Assembly (NCBI GenBank): GCA_009886205.1
Contig: QXZU01000085.1
Span: 5,237 to 59,866 of the forward strand
Length of the DNA: 54,630 bases
Source of the DNA: K189A clade bacterium
GTDB taxonomy: Bacteria > Pseudomonadota > Gammaproteobacteria > Pseudomonadales > Azotimanducaceae
Direction of reading: 5' to 3'
Shown: positions 1 to 7,700 of the stretch, one piece after another
How positions within the stretch are numbered: position 1 is the first letter of the stretch
How the letters are laid out: every line of letters starts with the position of its first letter
Position numbers and translations under genes: made by a program
Notes under the pieces: generated by a model
Databases searched by the model: none
Seen by the model: the letters and a program-made list of their open reading frames with translations, nothing else
What the model was told of the DNA's origin: nothing

Positions 1-270
1 AAAGCCGAAAACAAAATAGACGCCATTGTGTGCTTTGGCATTATCGTCAAAGGCGATACGTTGCACTTTGAGATGATCAGTGAAGAGAGCATGCGCGGGC
101 TTGGCTCTGTGATGCACGACTTTCGTCGGCCAATATTGGTTGAGATTTTACCTGTATTTGAAATGCAGCAAGCCATTGATCGCTCATCTAATGATGAGTT
201 CAATAAAGGCATTGAGGCTGCGGTAGCAGCAATTGAAATGGTGGCTTGGCGTCGGTCTATTTGTTCTTAG
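1..270 (+). CDS. ribH: 6,7-dimethyl-8-ribityllumazine synthase, 3' end (partial)
   Basis: The reading frame is open from base 1, so this is the C-terminal 89 residues of a gene that starts outside the window. The motif CFGIIVKGDTLHFEMIS matches the lumazine synthase segment around the conserved G-(D/S)-T-x-HF, and NKGIEAAVAAIEM matches the family's C-terminal helix. The enzyme condenses 5-amino-6-ribitylaminouracil with dihydroxybutanone phosphate in riboflavin synthesis, in the cytosol. The middle segment (VEILPVFEMQQAIDRS) differs from the usual GVLTT-x-N-x-EQA, so it may be a RibH2-type or divergent paralog. The family is fairly certain; the subtype is not. Confidence 0.8.
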   Translation, partial: KAENKIDAIVCFGIIVKGDTLHFEMISEESMRGLGSVMHDFRRPILVEILPVFEMQQAIDRSSNDEFNKGIEAAVAAIEMVAWRRSICS

Positions 271-354
271 ACCGTTTTGGGATCTGTTTTTAGAGCTGAG
301 TCCAATTTTTTAGCCAGCTAGAGATGCTGCAAGGGGCAAGCACTTGTACTAATG

Positions 355-834
355 CTAGTGGGCTGAAGTTTTAAACAACCGCTGCTTGTCACGCTGCCAA
401 TCCCCTTCTTTCATAGTGGCGCGTTTGTCGTGTTGCTTCTTACCCTTACCTAGGGCGATTTCAACTTTTACCTTATTGCCTTTCCAATACATGGCCAGTG
501 GCACAATGGTGTAGCCTTTTTGCTGGTTAGCAACAAACAGTTGCGCCAGTTCTTTGGCGTGCAAAAGTAATTTTCGCACGCGCTGGGGTTCAGCAATAAC
601 ATGGGTGGATGCGCTGAGTAGCGGGGTAATATTGCAGCCGGCTAAATAGGCTTCGCCTTGGTGTAAGTTAATATAACCTTCAGCTAACTGAACCTTGCCG
701 TCGCGAATACTTTTTACTTCCCAGCCAAGCAGCATCAGCCCCGCCTCAAAGCGATCTTCGATAAAATAGTCGTGCCGCGCTCTACGGTTTTGCGCGATGG
801 TGCCCGGACTGGATTTCTTTGCTGATTTGGCCAT
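355..834 (-). CDS. smpB: SsrA-binding protein SmpB
   Basis: This 159-residue protein binds tmRNA and delivers it to stalled ribosomes for trans-translation. Its start [21 protein letters not shown], the segment [14 protein letters not shown] and the basic tail [18 protein letters not shown] are family hallmarks. The frame stays open to 909, but the start at 834 fits the family N-terminus, so the upstream 25 codons are left out. The gene is divergent from the symporter gene at 974. The ssrA RNA is not in this window. Confidence 0.95.
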   Translation of the reverse strand: MAKSAKKSSPGTIAQNRRARHDYFIEDRFEAGLMLLGWEVKSIRDGKVQLAEGYINLHQGEAYLAGCNITPLLSASTHVIAEPQRVRKLLLHAKELAQLFVANQQKGYTIVPLAMYWKGNKVKVEIALGKGKKQHDKRATMKEGDWQRDKQRLFKTSAH

Positions 835-973
835 GATGGCTTTGTACTTTGTTGTGTTTAGGAAGGCTGTTGGCGGAGAGTATATCAGGTTGTTATCCGT
901 ACATAGCAATCTCTAGGCTACTCTATGACATCAGTAGTAAACTGCACCCTCTTTAGGAAATTTAAAACGCGTT

Positions 974-2359
974 ATGGCTTTACAAAATAATTCCTCGCAA
1001 AGCCGCTGGTCTAGCCGGTGGTTGTTTGTTTTGGCTGCTGCTGGCTCTGCTGTGGGCCTGGGCAATATTTGGAAGTTTCCATACATTGCGGGTGAAAATG
1101 GTGGGGGTGCCTTTGTTCTCATCTATTTGGTTTGTATTGCCTTAGTCGGCATTCCTATCATGATTTCAGAAGTTTTGATGGGCCGAGAGGGCCGTTCTAG
1201 TCCAATTCATACAATGCGTATTTTGGCGAAAAAGGCTGGCCGCAGTCCGCGTTGGGCCCTATTGGGTTGGTTGGGTGTAGTCACTGGCTTTCTTATTCTT
1301 TCTTACTACGCCGTTATTGCCGGTTGGGCATTGAACTATGTATGGCTGACAGCCAATGGCACTTTTGACGGCGCCAGCGGTGATTTTGTTTCCCAAGCAT
1401 TTACCGATCTACAAGCCGATCCGTTGCAGATGATTGCTTATCAAACTGCCTTTATGGTGGTGACTATTTGGATTGTGGGTCGTGGAGTTACTGCAGGTCT
1501 TGAAAAAGCCATTCAGTGGTTTATGCCCGCGCTCTTCATATTGCTTATTGTGCTGCTCATTTACAGTTTTAACTCTGGTGGTTTTGCTCAGGGTTGGGCC
1601 TTTATGTTTGATCTGAAGTGGGATGCGGTTGGTCCAGAGGCTTGGCTTATTGCCATGGGCCAAGCATTTTTTACCCTGAGTTTGGGTATGGGCACCATGA
1701 TGGCTTATGGGGCCTATGTGCCTGAAGATGCCAAGCTAAGTACGACTGTTGTGACCATTGCTTTGCTAGACACGTTGGTTGCCATTGCAGCCGGTTTAGC
1801 TATTTTTCCAATTGTTTTTGCGAACGGTTTGGAAGTTAGCCAAGGCCCCGGCCTGACCTTTGTGACGCTGCCTTTGGCTTTTGGTCAGTTGCCTTTTGGT
1901 GCCTTCTTTGGCGCTGTGTTTTTTATCTTGATCAGTTTTGCGGCCATTACTTCGGCTATTTCGCTGACCGAACCGGCACTGGCGTACCTCACTGAAGAGT
2001 ACAACGCTAAACGTCAGCGGGTTGCCATAAGCCTAGGTGTGCTGTGTTGGGTATTGGGCTTGGGTACGGTATTTTCATTCAACATTTGGTCAGACTTTTT
2101 TGTTGTCGGTGAGCTTAATTTCTTTGGTTTTGTCGACTACCTGTCACAAAACATCATGCTGCCGTTGGGCGGAATGTTGATCACAATCTTTGCGGTGTGG
2201 TTACTGCCTAAAGATATGGTTAATCGCCAGCTGGGTATTTCTAGTCCGGCTATGTCTTGGGCCTGGCGTATTGTTGCTGGTATTTTGGCGCCTCTTGGTG
2301 TGCTGGCTATATTCATATTTACCGTTTGGCCATTGCTCCAAAGCCTGTTCAATTTATGA
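974..2359 (+). CDS. Sodium:neurotransmitter symporter family (NSS) transporter
   Basis: This 461-residue inner-membrane protein has about 11-12 hydrophobic helices. The first helix carries AAGSAVGLGNIWKFPYIAGENGGGAF, the signature of LeuT-like Na+-coupled amino-acid or amine transporters; the Asn equivalent to LeuT Asn27 is kept, while the Asn at LeuT 21 is Ser. The substrate cannot be read from the sequence; amino acids are the usual cargo of bacterial members. The stop overlaps the ratA start as ATGA, so the two are probably translated together. A weak AGGAAA lies about 13 bases before the ATG. Confidence 0.9.
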   Translation: MALQNNSSQSRWSSRWLFVLAAAGSAVGLGNIWKFPYIAGENGGGAFVLIYLVCIALVGIPIMISEVLMGREGRSSPIHTMRILAKKAGRSPRWALLGWLGVVTGFLILSYYAVIAGWALNYVWLTANGTFDGASGDFVSQAFTDLQADPLQMIAYQTAFMVVTIWIVGRGVTAGLEKAIQWFMPALFILLIVLLIYSFNSGGFAQGWAFMFDLKWDAVGPEAWLIAMGQAFFTLSLGMGTMMAYGAYVPEDAKLSTTVVTIALLDTLVAIAAGLAIFPIVFANGLEVSQGPGLTFVTLPLAFGQLPFGAFFGAVFFILISFAAITSAISLTEPALAYLTEEYNAKRQRVAISLGVLCWVLGLGTVFSFNIWSDFFVVGELNFFGFVDYLSQNIMLPLGGMLITIFAVWLLPKDMVNRQLGISSPAMSWAWRIVAGILAPLGVLAIFIFTVWPLLQSLFNL

Positions 2360-2835
2360 CAGTACTGACCCGATCATCTCTATTAATGGTGCCGGCTAAT
2401 GTAGCTTTCGGCGTAGTGAATGATGTTGAAAGTTACCCAGAGTTTTTGCCCGGTTGCAATAATGTGGAATTGTTGGCGACAGATGGCCAGAACAATGGAC
2501 AAGACAATGAAGCGCAAGTCAGAGCCCGTGTCACAGCGGGTGCAAAGGGTATGACTTATAGCTTTGTGACCACCAACACCTGTGTCGAGAATGAACGTAT
2601 TGATATGACGTTGGACGAAGGGCCTTTTGAAGTACTGGAAGGCAGCTGGGTTTTCAAAGCGCTGAGTGATGAAGGTTGTCGCATTGATCTGACCTTGGAG
2701 TTTGTGGCACAAGGTATGTTGTCTGCGTTACTCAGCCCCATGGCCAGTGCGGTTGCCGACCGCATGGTGGCGGCTTTTACGCAAAGAATTCAGGACGTAG
2801 GCGACACCTACGCCCAGCAGCCTGAGCACAAATAG
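2356..2835 (+). CDS. ratA: RatA/COQ10-like START-domain protein
   Basis: This 159-residue protein matches the RatA (YfjG) and Coq10 family: SRSSLLMVPANVAFGVVNDV, ESYPEFLPGC and the C-terminal amphipathic helix LSPMASAVADRMVAAFTQRI. E. coli RatA was described as a toxin that blocks 70S assembly; the fold binds hydrophobic ligands such as ubiquinone, and which role applies here is open. The frame extends upstream to 2257, but the ATG at 2356, overlapping the transporter stop, gives the family N-terminus. rnfH follows with a one-base overlap, the usual ratA-rnfH pair. Confidence 0.92.
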   Translation: MTVLTRSSLLMVPANVAFGVVNDVESYPEFLPGCNNVELLATDGQNNGQDNEAQVRARVTAGAKGMTYSFVTTNTCVENERIDMTLDEGPFEVLEGSWVFKALSDEGCRIDLTLEFVAQGMLSALLSPMASAVADRMVAAFTQRIQDVGDTYAQQPEHK

Positions 2836-3107
2836 TGCTCATTGAAATGGTCTACGCTGATCCCCATGACCAGCGGCATATTGAATTAGAAGTGGCTGAG
2901 GGCAGTAATGTGGCGGCTTGCCTAGCTCTTTTGCGCCTGCATCCAATGGGCAAAGATTTGGCCATTGACGATTTAGCAGTGGGTGTTTTTGGCGAAGCAT
3001 GTGGCCCTAATCGGGTGCTCAAGGGCGGGGATCGAGTGGAGTTTTATCGCCCGTTAATCGCTGATGCTAAAACCGCGCGTAGACTTAGGGCTAAGGCACA
3101 GGGCTAA
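2835..3107 (+). CDS. rnfH: RnfH family ubiquitin-like protein
   Basis: This 90-residue protein has the ubiquitin-like (beta-grasp) RnfH pattern: IEMVYADPHDQRHIELEV at the start, GVFGEACGPNRVLKGGDRVEFYRPL near the end, and a basic tail DAKTARRLRAKAQG. Its function is not established despite the Rnf name. The start is taken as GTG at 2835, overlapping the last base of ratA's TAG; an ATG at 2847 would cut off the first strand. Its stop is the first base group of a short tandem repeat array. Confidence 0.9.
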   Translation: MLIEMVYADPHDQRHIELEVAEGSNVAACLALLRLHPMGKDLAIDDLAVGVFGEACGPNRVLKGGDRVEFYRPLIADAKTARRLRAKAQG

Positions 3108-3200
3108 GTCTCTCGATTAAGTCTCTTTGCTAGGTCTCTCTGTTAAGCGAGGGGTGCAAGTCAGAGGTGTAAGGCAGAGGTGTAAGTCAGAGGTTTAACG
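3105..3200. repeat. Two adjacent 13-base imperfect tandem arrays
   Basis: Units TAAGTCTCTCGAT (3105), TAAGTCTCTTTGC (3118) and TAGGTCTCTCTGT (3131) form the first array. A second array follows at 3154 (GTGCAAGTCAGAG), 3167 (GTGTAAGGCAGAG) and 3180 (GTGTAAGTCAGAG). Both have a 13-base period. They fill most of the gap between the convergent rnfH and bamE genes. No T-run hairpin is seen here. Confidence 0.75.
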
Positions 3201-3227
3201 CTCAGACTGTTGCGTTGGTCAGCGGCA

Positions 3228-3677
3228 CTATTCGCCGCTCGCTTCCTCGCTGGGCTCGTCTGTGTTGCTCTCGTCTTCGTCAGATAAAGACGCTTGAGCA
3301 TCTGTTTCCGTGCTTTGCTCAGCCGCTTCCGCTATTGGCGCTAAATCGCCTGAGATGGTTGTGAGCAAATCATCTTCGAAATCTAAAACCATTTTCAGCT
3401 GTTGATTGAAAAAATCTGGAACTTCTAAAGTATAAAGATAGACCCAGCGGTTACGCTCGAAAGGGTCTTGAAGGACGGTGTCGCCCATAACAAAGGACAC
3501 TTGGTTCCTAGTCATCCCCGGCTTTAGTCGGTTGACCATTTCTTGGGTGATCACATTTCCTTGCTGCACAGGTATTTTATAAACCCGAGGAATTTTCACA
3601 TCTGGGAATTTAAGGTTAGACAAGCCGCACCCACCTAGAAGGGTAATGCTGAGGGCTGAGATCATTAGGTTTTTCAT
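3228..3677 (-). CDS. bamE: Outer membrane assembly lipoprotein BamE (SmpA/OmlA)
   Basis: This 149-residue lipoprotein is a subunit of the BAM complex that inserts beta-barrel proteins into the outer membrane. The signal peptide MKNLMISALSITLLGGC ends in a lipobox with Cys17. The core LKPGMTRNQVSFVMGDTVLQDPF and NRWVYLYTLEV is the SmpA/OmlA domain. After about residue 115 the protein runs into an unusually long acidic Ser/Glu/Asp tail. The frame continues upstream to 3758, touching the recN stop, but only the ATG at 3677 gives a proper lipoprotein signal. Confidence 0.94.
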   Translation of the reverse strand: MKNLMISALSITLLGGCGLSNLKFPDVKIPRVYKIPVQQGNVITQEMVNRLKPGMTRNQVSFVMGDTVLQDPFERNRWVYLYTLEVPDFFNQQLKMVLDFEDDLLTTISGDLAPIAEAAEQSTETDAQASLSDEDESNTDEPSEEASGE

Positions 3678-3757
3678 GGCGCGGATATTAACGACCCCTG
3701 TAGGTGCTGACCAGTGTTGATTGCGAGAAGAATCTTTTTCTTGATAGGCGGTGTGCA

Positions 3758-5398
3758 TTATTTGGGATGGGCCTCTTGTAACAGCGTTGTCGCATAGGCT
3801 CGGGTTTTTTCCGTTACATCTGCGCCAGCCAGCATTCTTGCTAGCTCCTCAATACGATTATCCTGGGACAATGGCTCAATAACGGTTTGGTCTTTGTGTT
3901 TGCTTACGCGCATATGGTTGTGGCCAAGTGCGGCGACTTGTGGCGCGTGGGTGACGCAGAGCACTTGGGTGTGGTCAGCAAGGTCGCGCAAAATTCTGCC
4001 TACGGTGTCTGCGGTTGTGCCGCCCACGCCTACGTCGGCTTCATCTAATACCAAACAAGGCAGCGCGCTATTGGCTGCCGCAACAATTTGAATGGCTAAG
4101 CTGATGCGTGTTTGCTCGCCGCCTGAGGCAATTCTGCCTAGCGGACCAGCGGCAAAATTAGCATTTGTCGTGACATGGAATTCAACTTGTTCCAAGCCGT
4201 GTTCGTTTTGTTGGTCGTGAAAGACAATGCTCAAGGCACCGTCTTTGATGCCCAGGGCTTGAATGTATTTGTTCACGTCTTTGCAGAATCCGCCACTTTG
4301 CTTGCGTCGGGCCGTGGACAATTTTTTCGCGGAGGTTAGGAATTCTGCCTCAAGCGCGCTTTCTTTGGTGGTGAGTTGATCTAGCAGTGTGGTATCAGAC
4401 GCCATGTTGTCGAATTCTTGCTGTAGTTCTTGAGCAAAGCTGGACACCCGTTCTGGTTGGATTTTGTGCTTGCGCGCCACTTCCAAAATCGCGCTGATGC
4501 GCTCGTCTATTTCCTCTAGTGCACTGGGGTCAACCACCACTTGGTCTTGGTAGCGTCTTAAATCTCGAGCGGCGTCATCCAGCAGCGCCAGTGCAGAAAT
4601 TAGGGTGTCTTTGGCCACTGTAAGATCTTGATGTGAATCATCTAGCTCGCTGAGCATGCGCGCGGTTTGGCGCAGGTCATCTAGCTCTTCTAAATTACCA
4701 TTGGCCCGGCTGAGTATTTCCAGAATGCTTTGGGCTTGGGCTAATCGTTTTTGCTCCAACTCCAGTTGCGCTAATTCATTTTCGCCGATAGACAAATTTT
4801 CAAATTCTTCTAGCTGATACTTTAAAAGAGTTTTTCGATCTTCATGGGCGGTTATGATTTCTTGCAGCTTGGCGATTTCCTGCACAGTGCTCTGCCAGGT
4901 TTTATACAGTTGGGAGACTTTCTTGCTCTGACTTGTCAGCTTGCCGTAATCATCTAGCAAGCTGCGCTGAACATTTCGATCCAAGAGACGTTGGTGTTCA
5001 TTTTGACCTTGAATATCTACAAGGTGTTCGCTGATGTCTTTTAAATACTGCAATGTCACCGGGATACTGTTGATGAAGGACCGCGAGCGTCCTTCTGCGC
5101 TGATTACTCTGCGCACCAGGCAATGCGTGTCGCCGTCTTCCAGTAATTCATCCGCTGCCAGTTTGGTTTGCAGGAAACCTGACGGCAATAATTCAAATTC
5201 TGCACTGATGTCTGCTTTATCTGCTCCGGGTCTAACGCAGTCTGTTTTTGCGCGTTCGCCCAAAAGTAAACTTAAAGCGCCGAGCAGGATGGATTTGCCA
5301 GCACCAGACTCTCCGGTAATGCCGGTTAAGCCAGCATTAAAGGACACGTCTAGGGCGTCGACGAGGACATAATTACGAATGGTCAGCTGTTTCAACAT
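3758..5398 (-). CDS. recN: DNA repair protein RecN
   Basis: This 546-residue SMC-like ATPase acts in double-strand break repair. Walker A is GESGAGKS near residue 30, long coiled-coil segments fill the middle (about 155-370), the ABC signature is ASGGEQTR, and Walker B is CLVLDEADVGVGG. The length matches the family. It is divergent from hrcA. I looked for a LexA box (CTGT-N8-ACAG) before the start and did not see one. bamE lies directly downstream; fur, which sits nearby in Pseudomonas, is absent. Confidence 0.96.
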   Translation of the reverse strand: MLKQLTIRNYVLVDALDVSFNAGLTGITGESGAGKSILLGALSLLLGERAKTDCVRPGADKADISAEFELLPSGFLQTKLAADELLEDGDTHCLVRRVISAEGRSRSFINSIPVTLQYLKDISEHLVDIQGQNEHQRLLDRNVQRSLLDDYGKLTSQSKKVSQLYKTWQSTVQEIAKLQEIITAHEDRKTLLKYQLEEFENLSIGENELAQLELEQKRLAQAQSILEILSRANGNLEELDDLRQTARMLSELDDSHQDLTVAKDTLISALALLDDAARDLRRYQDQVVVDPSALEEIDERISAILEVARKHKIQPERVSSFAQELQQEFDNMASDTTLLDQLTTKESALEAEFLTSAKKLSTARRKQSGGFCKDVNKYIQALGIKDGALSIVFHDQQNEHGLEQVEFHVTTNANFAAGPLGRIASGGEQTRISLAIQIVAAANSALPCLVLDEADVGVGGTTADTVGRILRDLADHTQVLCVTHAPQVAALGHNHMRVSKHKDQTVIEPLSQDNRIEELARMLAGADVTEKTRAYATTLLQEAHPK

Positions 5399-5689
5399 TT
5401 TGATTTGATCAATGCAGCAATAATGGCGTTTAGATTATCATCAAATGATGCATGATCGCGCTATCACTGGTACTTTCATTGTCACTAACTTCGCTGCCGG
5501 AAAAGCTGCCTTCACAGGCCCTGTATTTTGCTTTTCGTAGCTGGGTCGAGAAAACGCAGGGGTGCAACGAAAGCGCTTTTTTCAAGGGCGGATCGACACC
5601 AAGTGCGTTTGCGAAGCTGGACGCGGCAAAGTGATTTGCTGAGCAACCTCTGAGTAATCTATAGAGCAAAATAGTCAGGTAAAACTTGC

Positions 5690-6727
5690 ATGGAAAATGA
5701 TGTCGATATTCGCGCGCAGCAGCTATTCAAACTGCTGGTCGAACATTATATAGCCGACGGCACTCCGGTTGCTTCCAAGGCTTTGGCAATGCTGCCTGAA
5801 GTGCAGGTTTCTTCGGCCACAGTGCGCAATGTTATGGGCGACCTTGAAGCTCTGGGTTTGGTCAGCTCGCCACATACTTCCGCAGGCAAAATCCCAACAC
5901 AGCTTGGTCTGCGTTTTTTTGTTGATACGCTGTTGAGCGTTGAGCCTTGGCAAGATGCTCGAACGAAAGAAATCGAAGCTGAGCTGCATCCAGATATGTC
6001 CTCTTCTGAATTGGTCAGCGCCGCGTCTAACGTGTTGTCGCAATTCACCCAAATGACCTGCCTTATTACTACGCCGCGCCGCAACCAAGTGAGCCTTAGG
6101 CAAATAGAATTTTTGCGTTTAGATGAGCTGCGCATTTTAGTCATTTTGGTGCTCAGTGACCGCGAGGTGCAAAACCGCGTGATTCATCTGGATAAACCGT
6201 TCTCTGACAATGAGCTGGCCCAAGCCTCACTTTTGCTGAATAGGGAGTTTGGTGGTAAGCCACTGATGCAGGTGCGTCAGTCTGTTGTTGAAAGCATGCA
6301 AGATGACAAAGACCGCATGGATCAGCTGATGCAGCGCGCACTGGATATGGCCGCCAAAGCCTTCGACTCAAAAGAAGTAGAGGGCGATGGCCAAGAGCTT
6401 TTGGTCAGTGGCGAGCGGCGCTTGTTAGATTTCACCCCGGATACGGATAAAGTGAAATCATTGTTCGAGGCTATTTCGAAAAAGGGCAGAGTCTTACACC
6501 TCTTAGATCAATGTATTGAAAGTTCCGGTGTGCAGTTATTCATTGGTAAAGAGTCTGGCTATCGCCCATTGGGTGATATGTCTTTGGTCACTTCGTCCTA
6601 CAAGGTCAATGGTGAGCTTGCTGGCGTGCTGGGTGTGATTGGGCCTACTCGAATGGATTACAAAGATGTGATTCCCGTTGTAGATGTCACCGCTCGAGTG
6701 CTCAGTGCAGCTATGCGTTACAGCTGA
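5690..6727 (+). CDS. hrcA: Heat-inducible transcription repressor HrcA
   Basis: This 345-residue protein is the CIRCE-binding repressor of chaperone genes. The N-terminal winged helix includes VSSATVRNVMGDLEALGLV and SPHTSAGKIPT (about residues 39-68); the C-terminal IGKESGYRPLGDMSLVTSSY is the conserved HrcA patch. It heads the hrcA-grpE-dnaK-dnaJ cluster. An AGGT lies 9 bases before the ATG. Gammaproteobacteria often lack hrcA and use sigma-32 alone, so both systems may operate here. I found no canonical CIRCE in the cluster. Confidence 0.95.
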   Translation: MENDVDIRAQQLFKLLVEHYIADGTPVASKALAMLPEVQVSSATVRNVMGDLEALGLVSSPHTSAGKIPTQLGLRFFVDTLLSVEPWQDARTKEIEAELHPDMSSSELVSAASNVLSQFTQMTCLITTPRRNQVSLRQIEFLRLDELRILVILVLSDREVQNRVIHLDKPFSDNELAQASLLLNREFGGKPLMQVRQSVVESMQDDKDRMDQLMQRALDMAAKAFDSKEVEGDGQELLVSGERRLLDFTPDTDKVKSLFEAISKKGRVLHLLDQCIESSGVQLFIGKESGYRPLGDMSLVTSSYKVNGELAGVLGVIGPTRMDYKDVIPVVDVTARVLSAAMRYS

Positions 6728-6871
6728 TTTTGTGGTCTAGATGGCCGTCCTTTTTTGTTCCCCTTTACCCTCCTTTTAGGACCCTTTTTAATTTCTTTTT
6801 GAATTCTTTTTTGATTTTGGGGCACGCTTTATCGCCTAAATCGCCCTCTCTTCCAGATTAATTTATTTTTG

Positions 6872-6900
6872 CCCTTGTTATCGATCTAGATACCCTTATA
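6872..6900 (+). promoter_or_regulatory. Possible sigma-32 promoter before grpE
   Basis: CCCTTGTT (6872-6879) and CCCTTATA (6893-6900) resemble the heat-shock -35 and -10 boxes (CTTGAAA and CCCATnT). The spacer is 12 bases, one or two short of the usual. It lies 35 bases before the grpE GTG. Inferred by eye. Confidence 0.4.
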
Positions 6901-6935
6901 TATGCCGCCACAGTGAAGAAACTGGGAGTAATCGA

Positions 6936-7526
6936 GTGAGCGAAGACGAAGAAGAAAACCAATCAACAAATGATCAGCAAAACTCTGCTGAGCAACATGA
7001 TATTGACGAGATTCCAGGCGCAGCGGAAGCACAGATGGCGGCTGGTGATTTTGGACAAGCCGAGGCTGAAGTCGAAGCAGTAGATGAGCAATTGGCAGAA
7101 GCCAAGGACCAGCTGTTGCGCAGCATTGCTGAAATGGAAAATGTTCGCCGAAGGGCGCAACGAGATGTTGAGAACGCGCATAAGTTTGCCGTTGAAAAAC
7201 TGCTCGCAGACCTTTTTCCGGTAGTGGATAGCATGGAAAAAGCCATTGAGACTGCTGAGAATTCAGAGCCAGGCGAGGGCACTAAAGCCATTGTTGAAGG
7301 CGTGTCGTTATCTCTCAAGCTATTTGTGGATACCCTGGCAAAAGCAGGCGTGGAGCAAATTGACCCCTTGGGTCAGCCTTTCGATCCACAGCTTCATGAG
7401 GCCATGGCCATGGTGCCTAACCCAGATGCTGAACCGAATACGGTAATGGATGTGATGCAAAAGGGTTACGTACTCAACGGGCGCTTGACCAGAGCCGCCA
7501 AGGTGATTGTGGTTAAAGCATCCTAG
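6936..7526 (+). CDS. grpE: Nucleotide exchange factor GrpE
   Basis: This 196-residue co-chaperone exchanges ADP on DnaK. An acidic N-terminus is followed by a long helix with MENVRRRAQRDVENAHKFA and the C-terminal beta part GYVLNGRLTRAAKVIV. The start is GTG at 6936 with GGGAGT about 6 bases upstream. The gap before it, 208 bases after hrcA, is rich in pyrimidines and holds a possible heat-shock promoter, so grpE is probably transcribed separately from hrcA at least in part. Confidence 0.96.
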   Translation: MSEDEEENQSTNDQQNSAEQHDIDEIPGAAEAQMAAGDFGQAEAEVEAVDEQLAEAKDQLLRSIAEMENVRRRAQRDVENAHKFAVEKLLADLFPVVDSMEKAIETAENSEPGEGTKAIVEGVSLSLKLFVDTLAKAGVEQIDPLGQPFDPQLHEAMAMVPNPDAEPNTVMDVMQKGYVLNGRLTRAAKVIVVKAS

Positions 7527-7595
7527 GTTGCCTGCGTTAGCGAGCAAGCGAGTCGAGTAAATCGACGGAATTAGATCAAGGTCAAATGTGACCAG

Positions 7596-7626
7596 CCCTT
7601 GAAGAAAGAGCTGGAGGCCTAATATA
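7596..7626 (+). promoter_or_regulatory. Sigma-32-like promoter before dnaK
   Basis: CCCTTGAAG (7596-7604) is close to the extended heat-shock -35 box. After a 13-base spacer, counted from CTTGAAG, comes CCTAATATA (7618-7626) as the -10 box. Spacing and sequence both fit, and dnaK starts 75 bases downstream. This is the best heat-shock promoter in the window. Confidence 0.7.
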
Positions 7627-7700
7627 CAGGCTATGCGCGAGGTACGGGTTTGCCCATTAGCGCAGAGAGCCTCAACGCAGAAATTAAGTGGAGATTTAAA

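Noticed and set aside
2356-3107. ratA-rnfH as a toxin-antitoxin pair
   Set aside because: Genes of these families are widespread housekeeping neighbours; the toxin label for RatA is contested and RnfH is not a proven antitoxin.
5399-5450. LexA box before recN
   Set aside because: I looked for CTGT-N8-ACAG and found only small palindromes (TTGATTTGATCAA, CATCAAATGATG), which do not fit.
5452-5634. 60-codon frame between recN and hrcA
   Set aside because: No ribosome-binding site, overlaps an equally long frame on the other strand, and lies in a divergent promoter gap.
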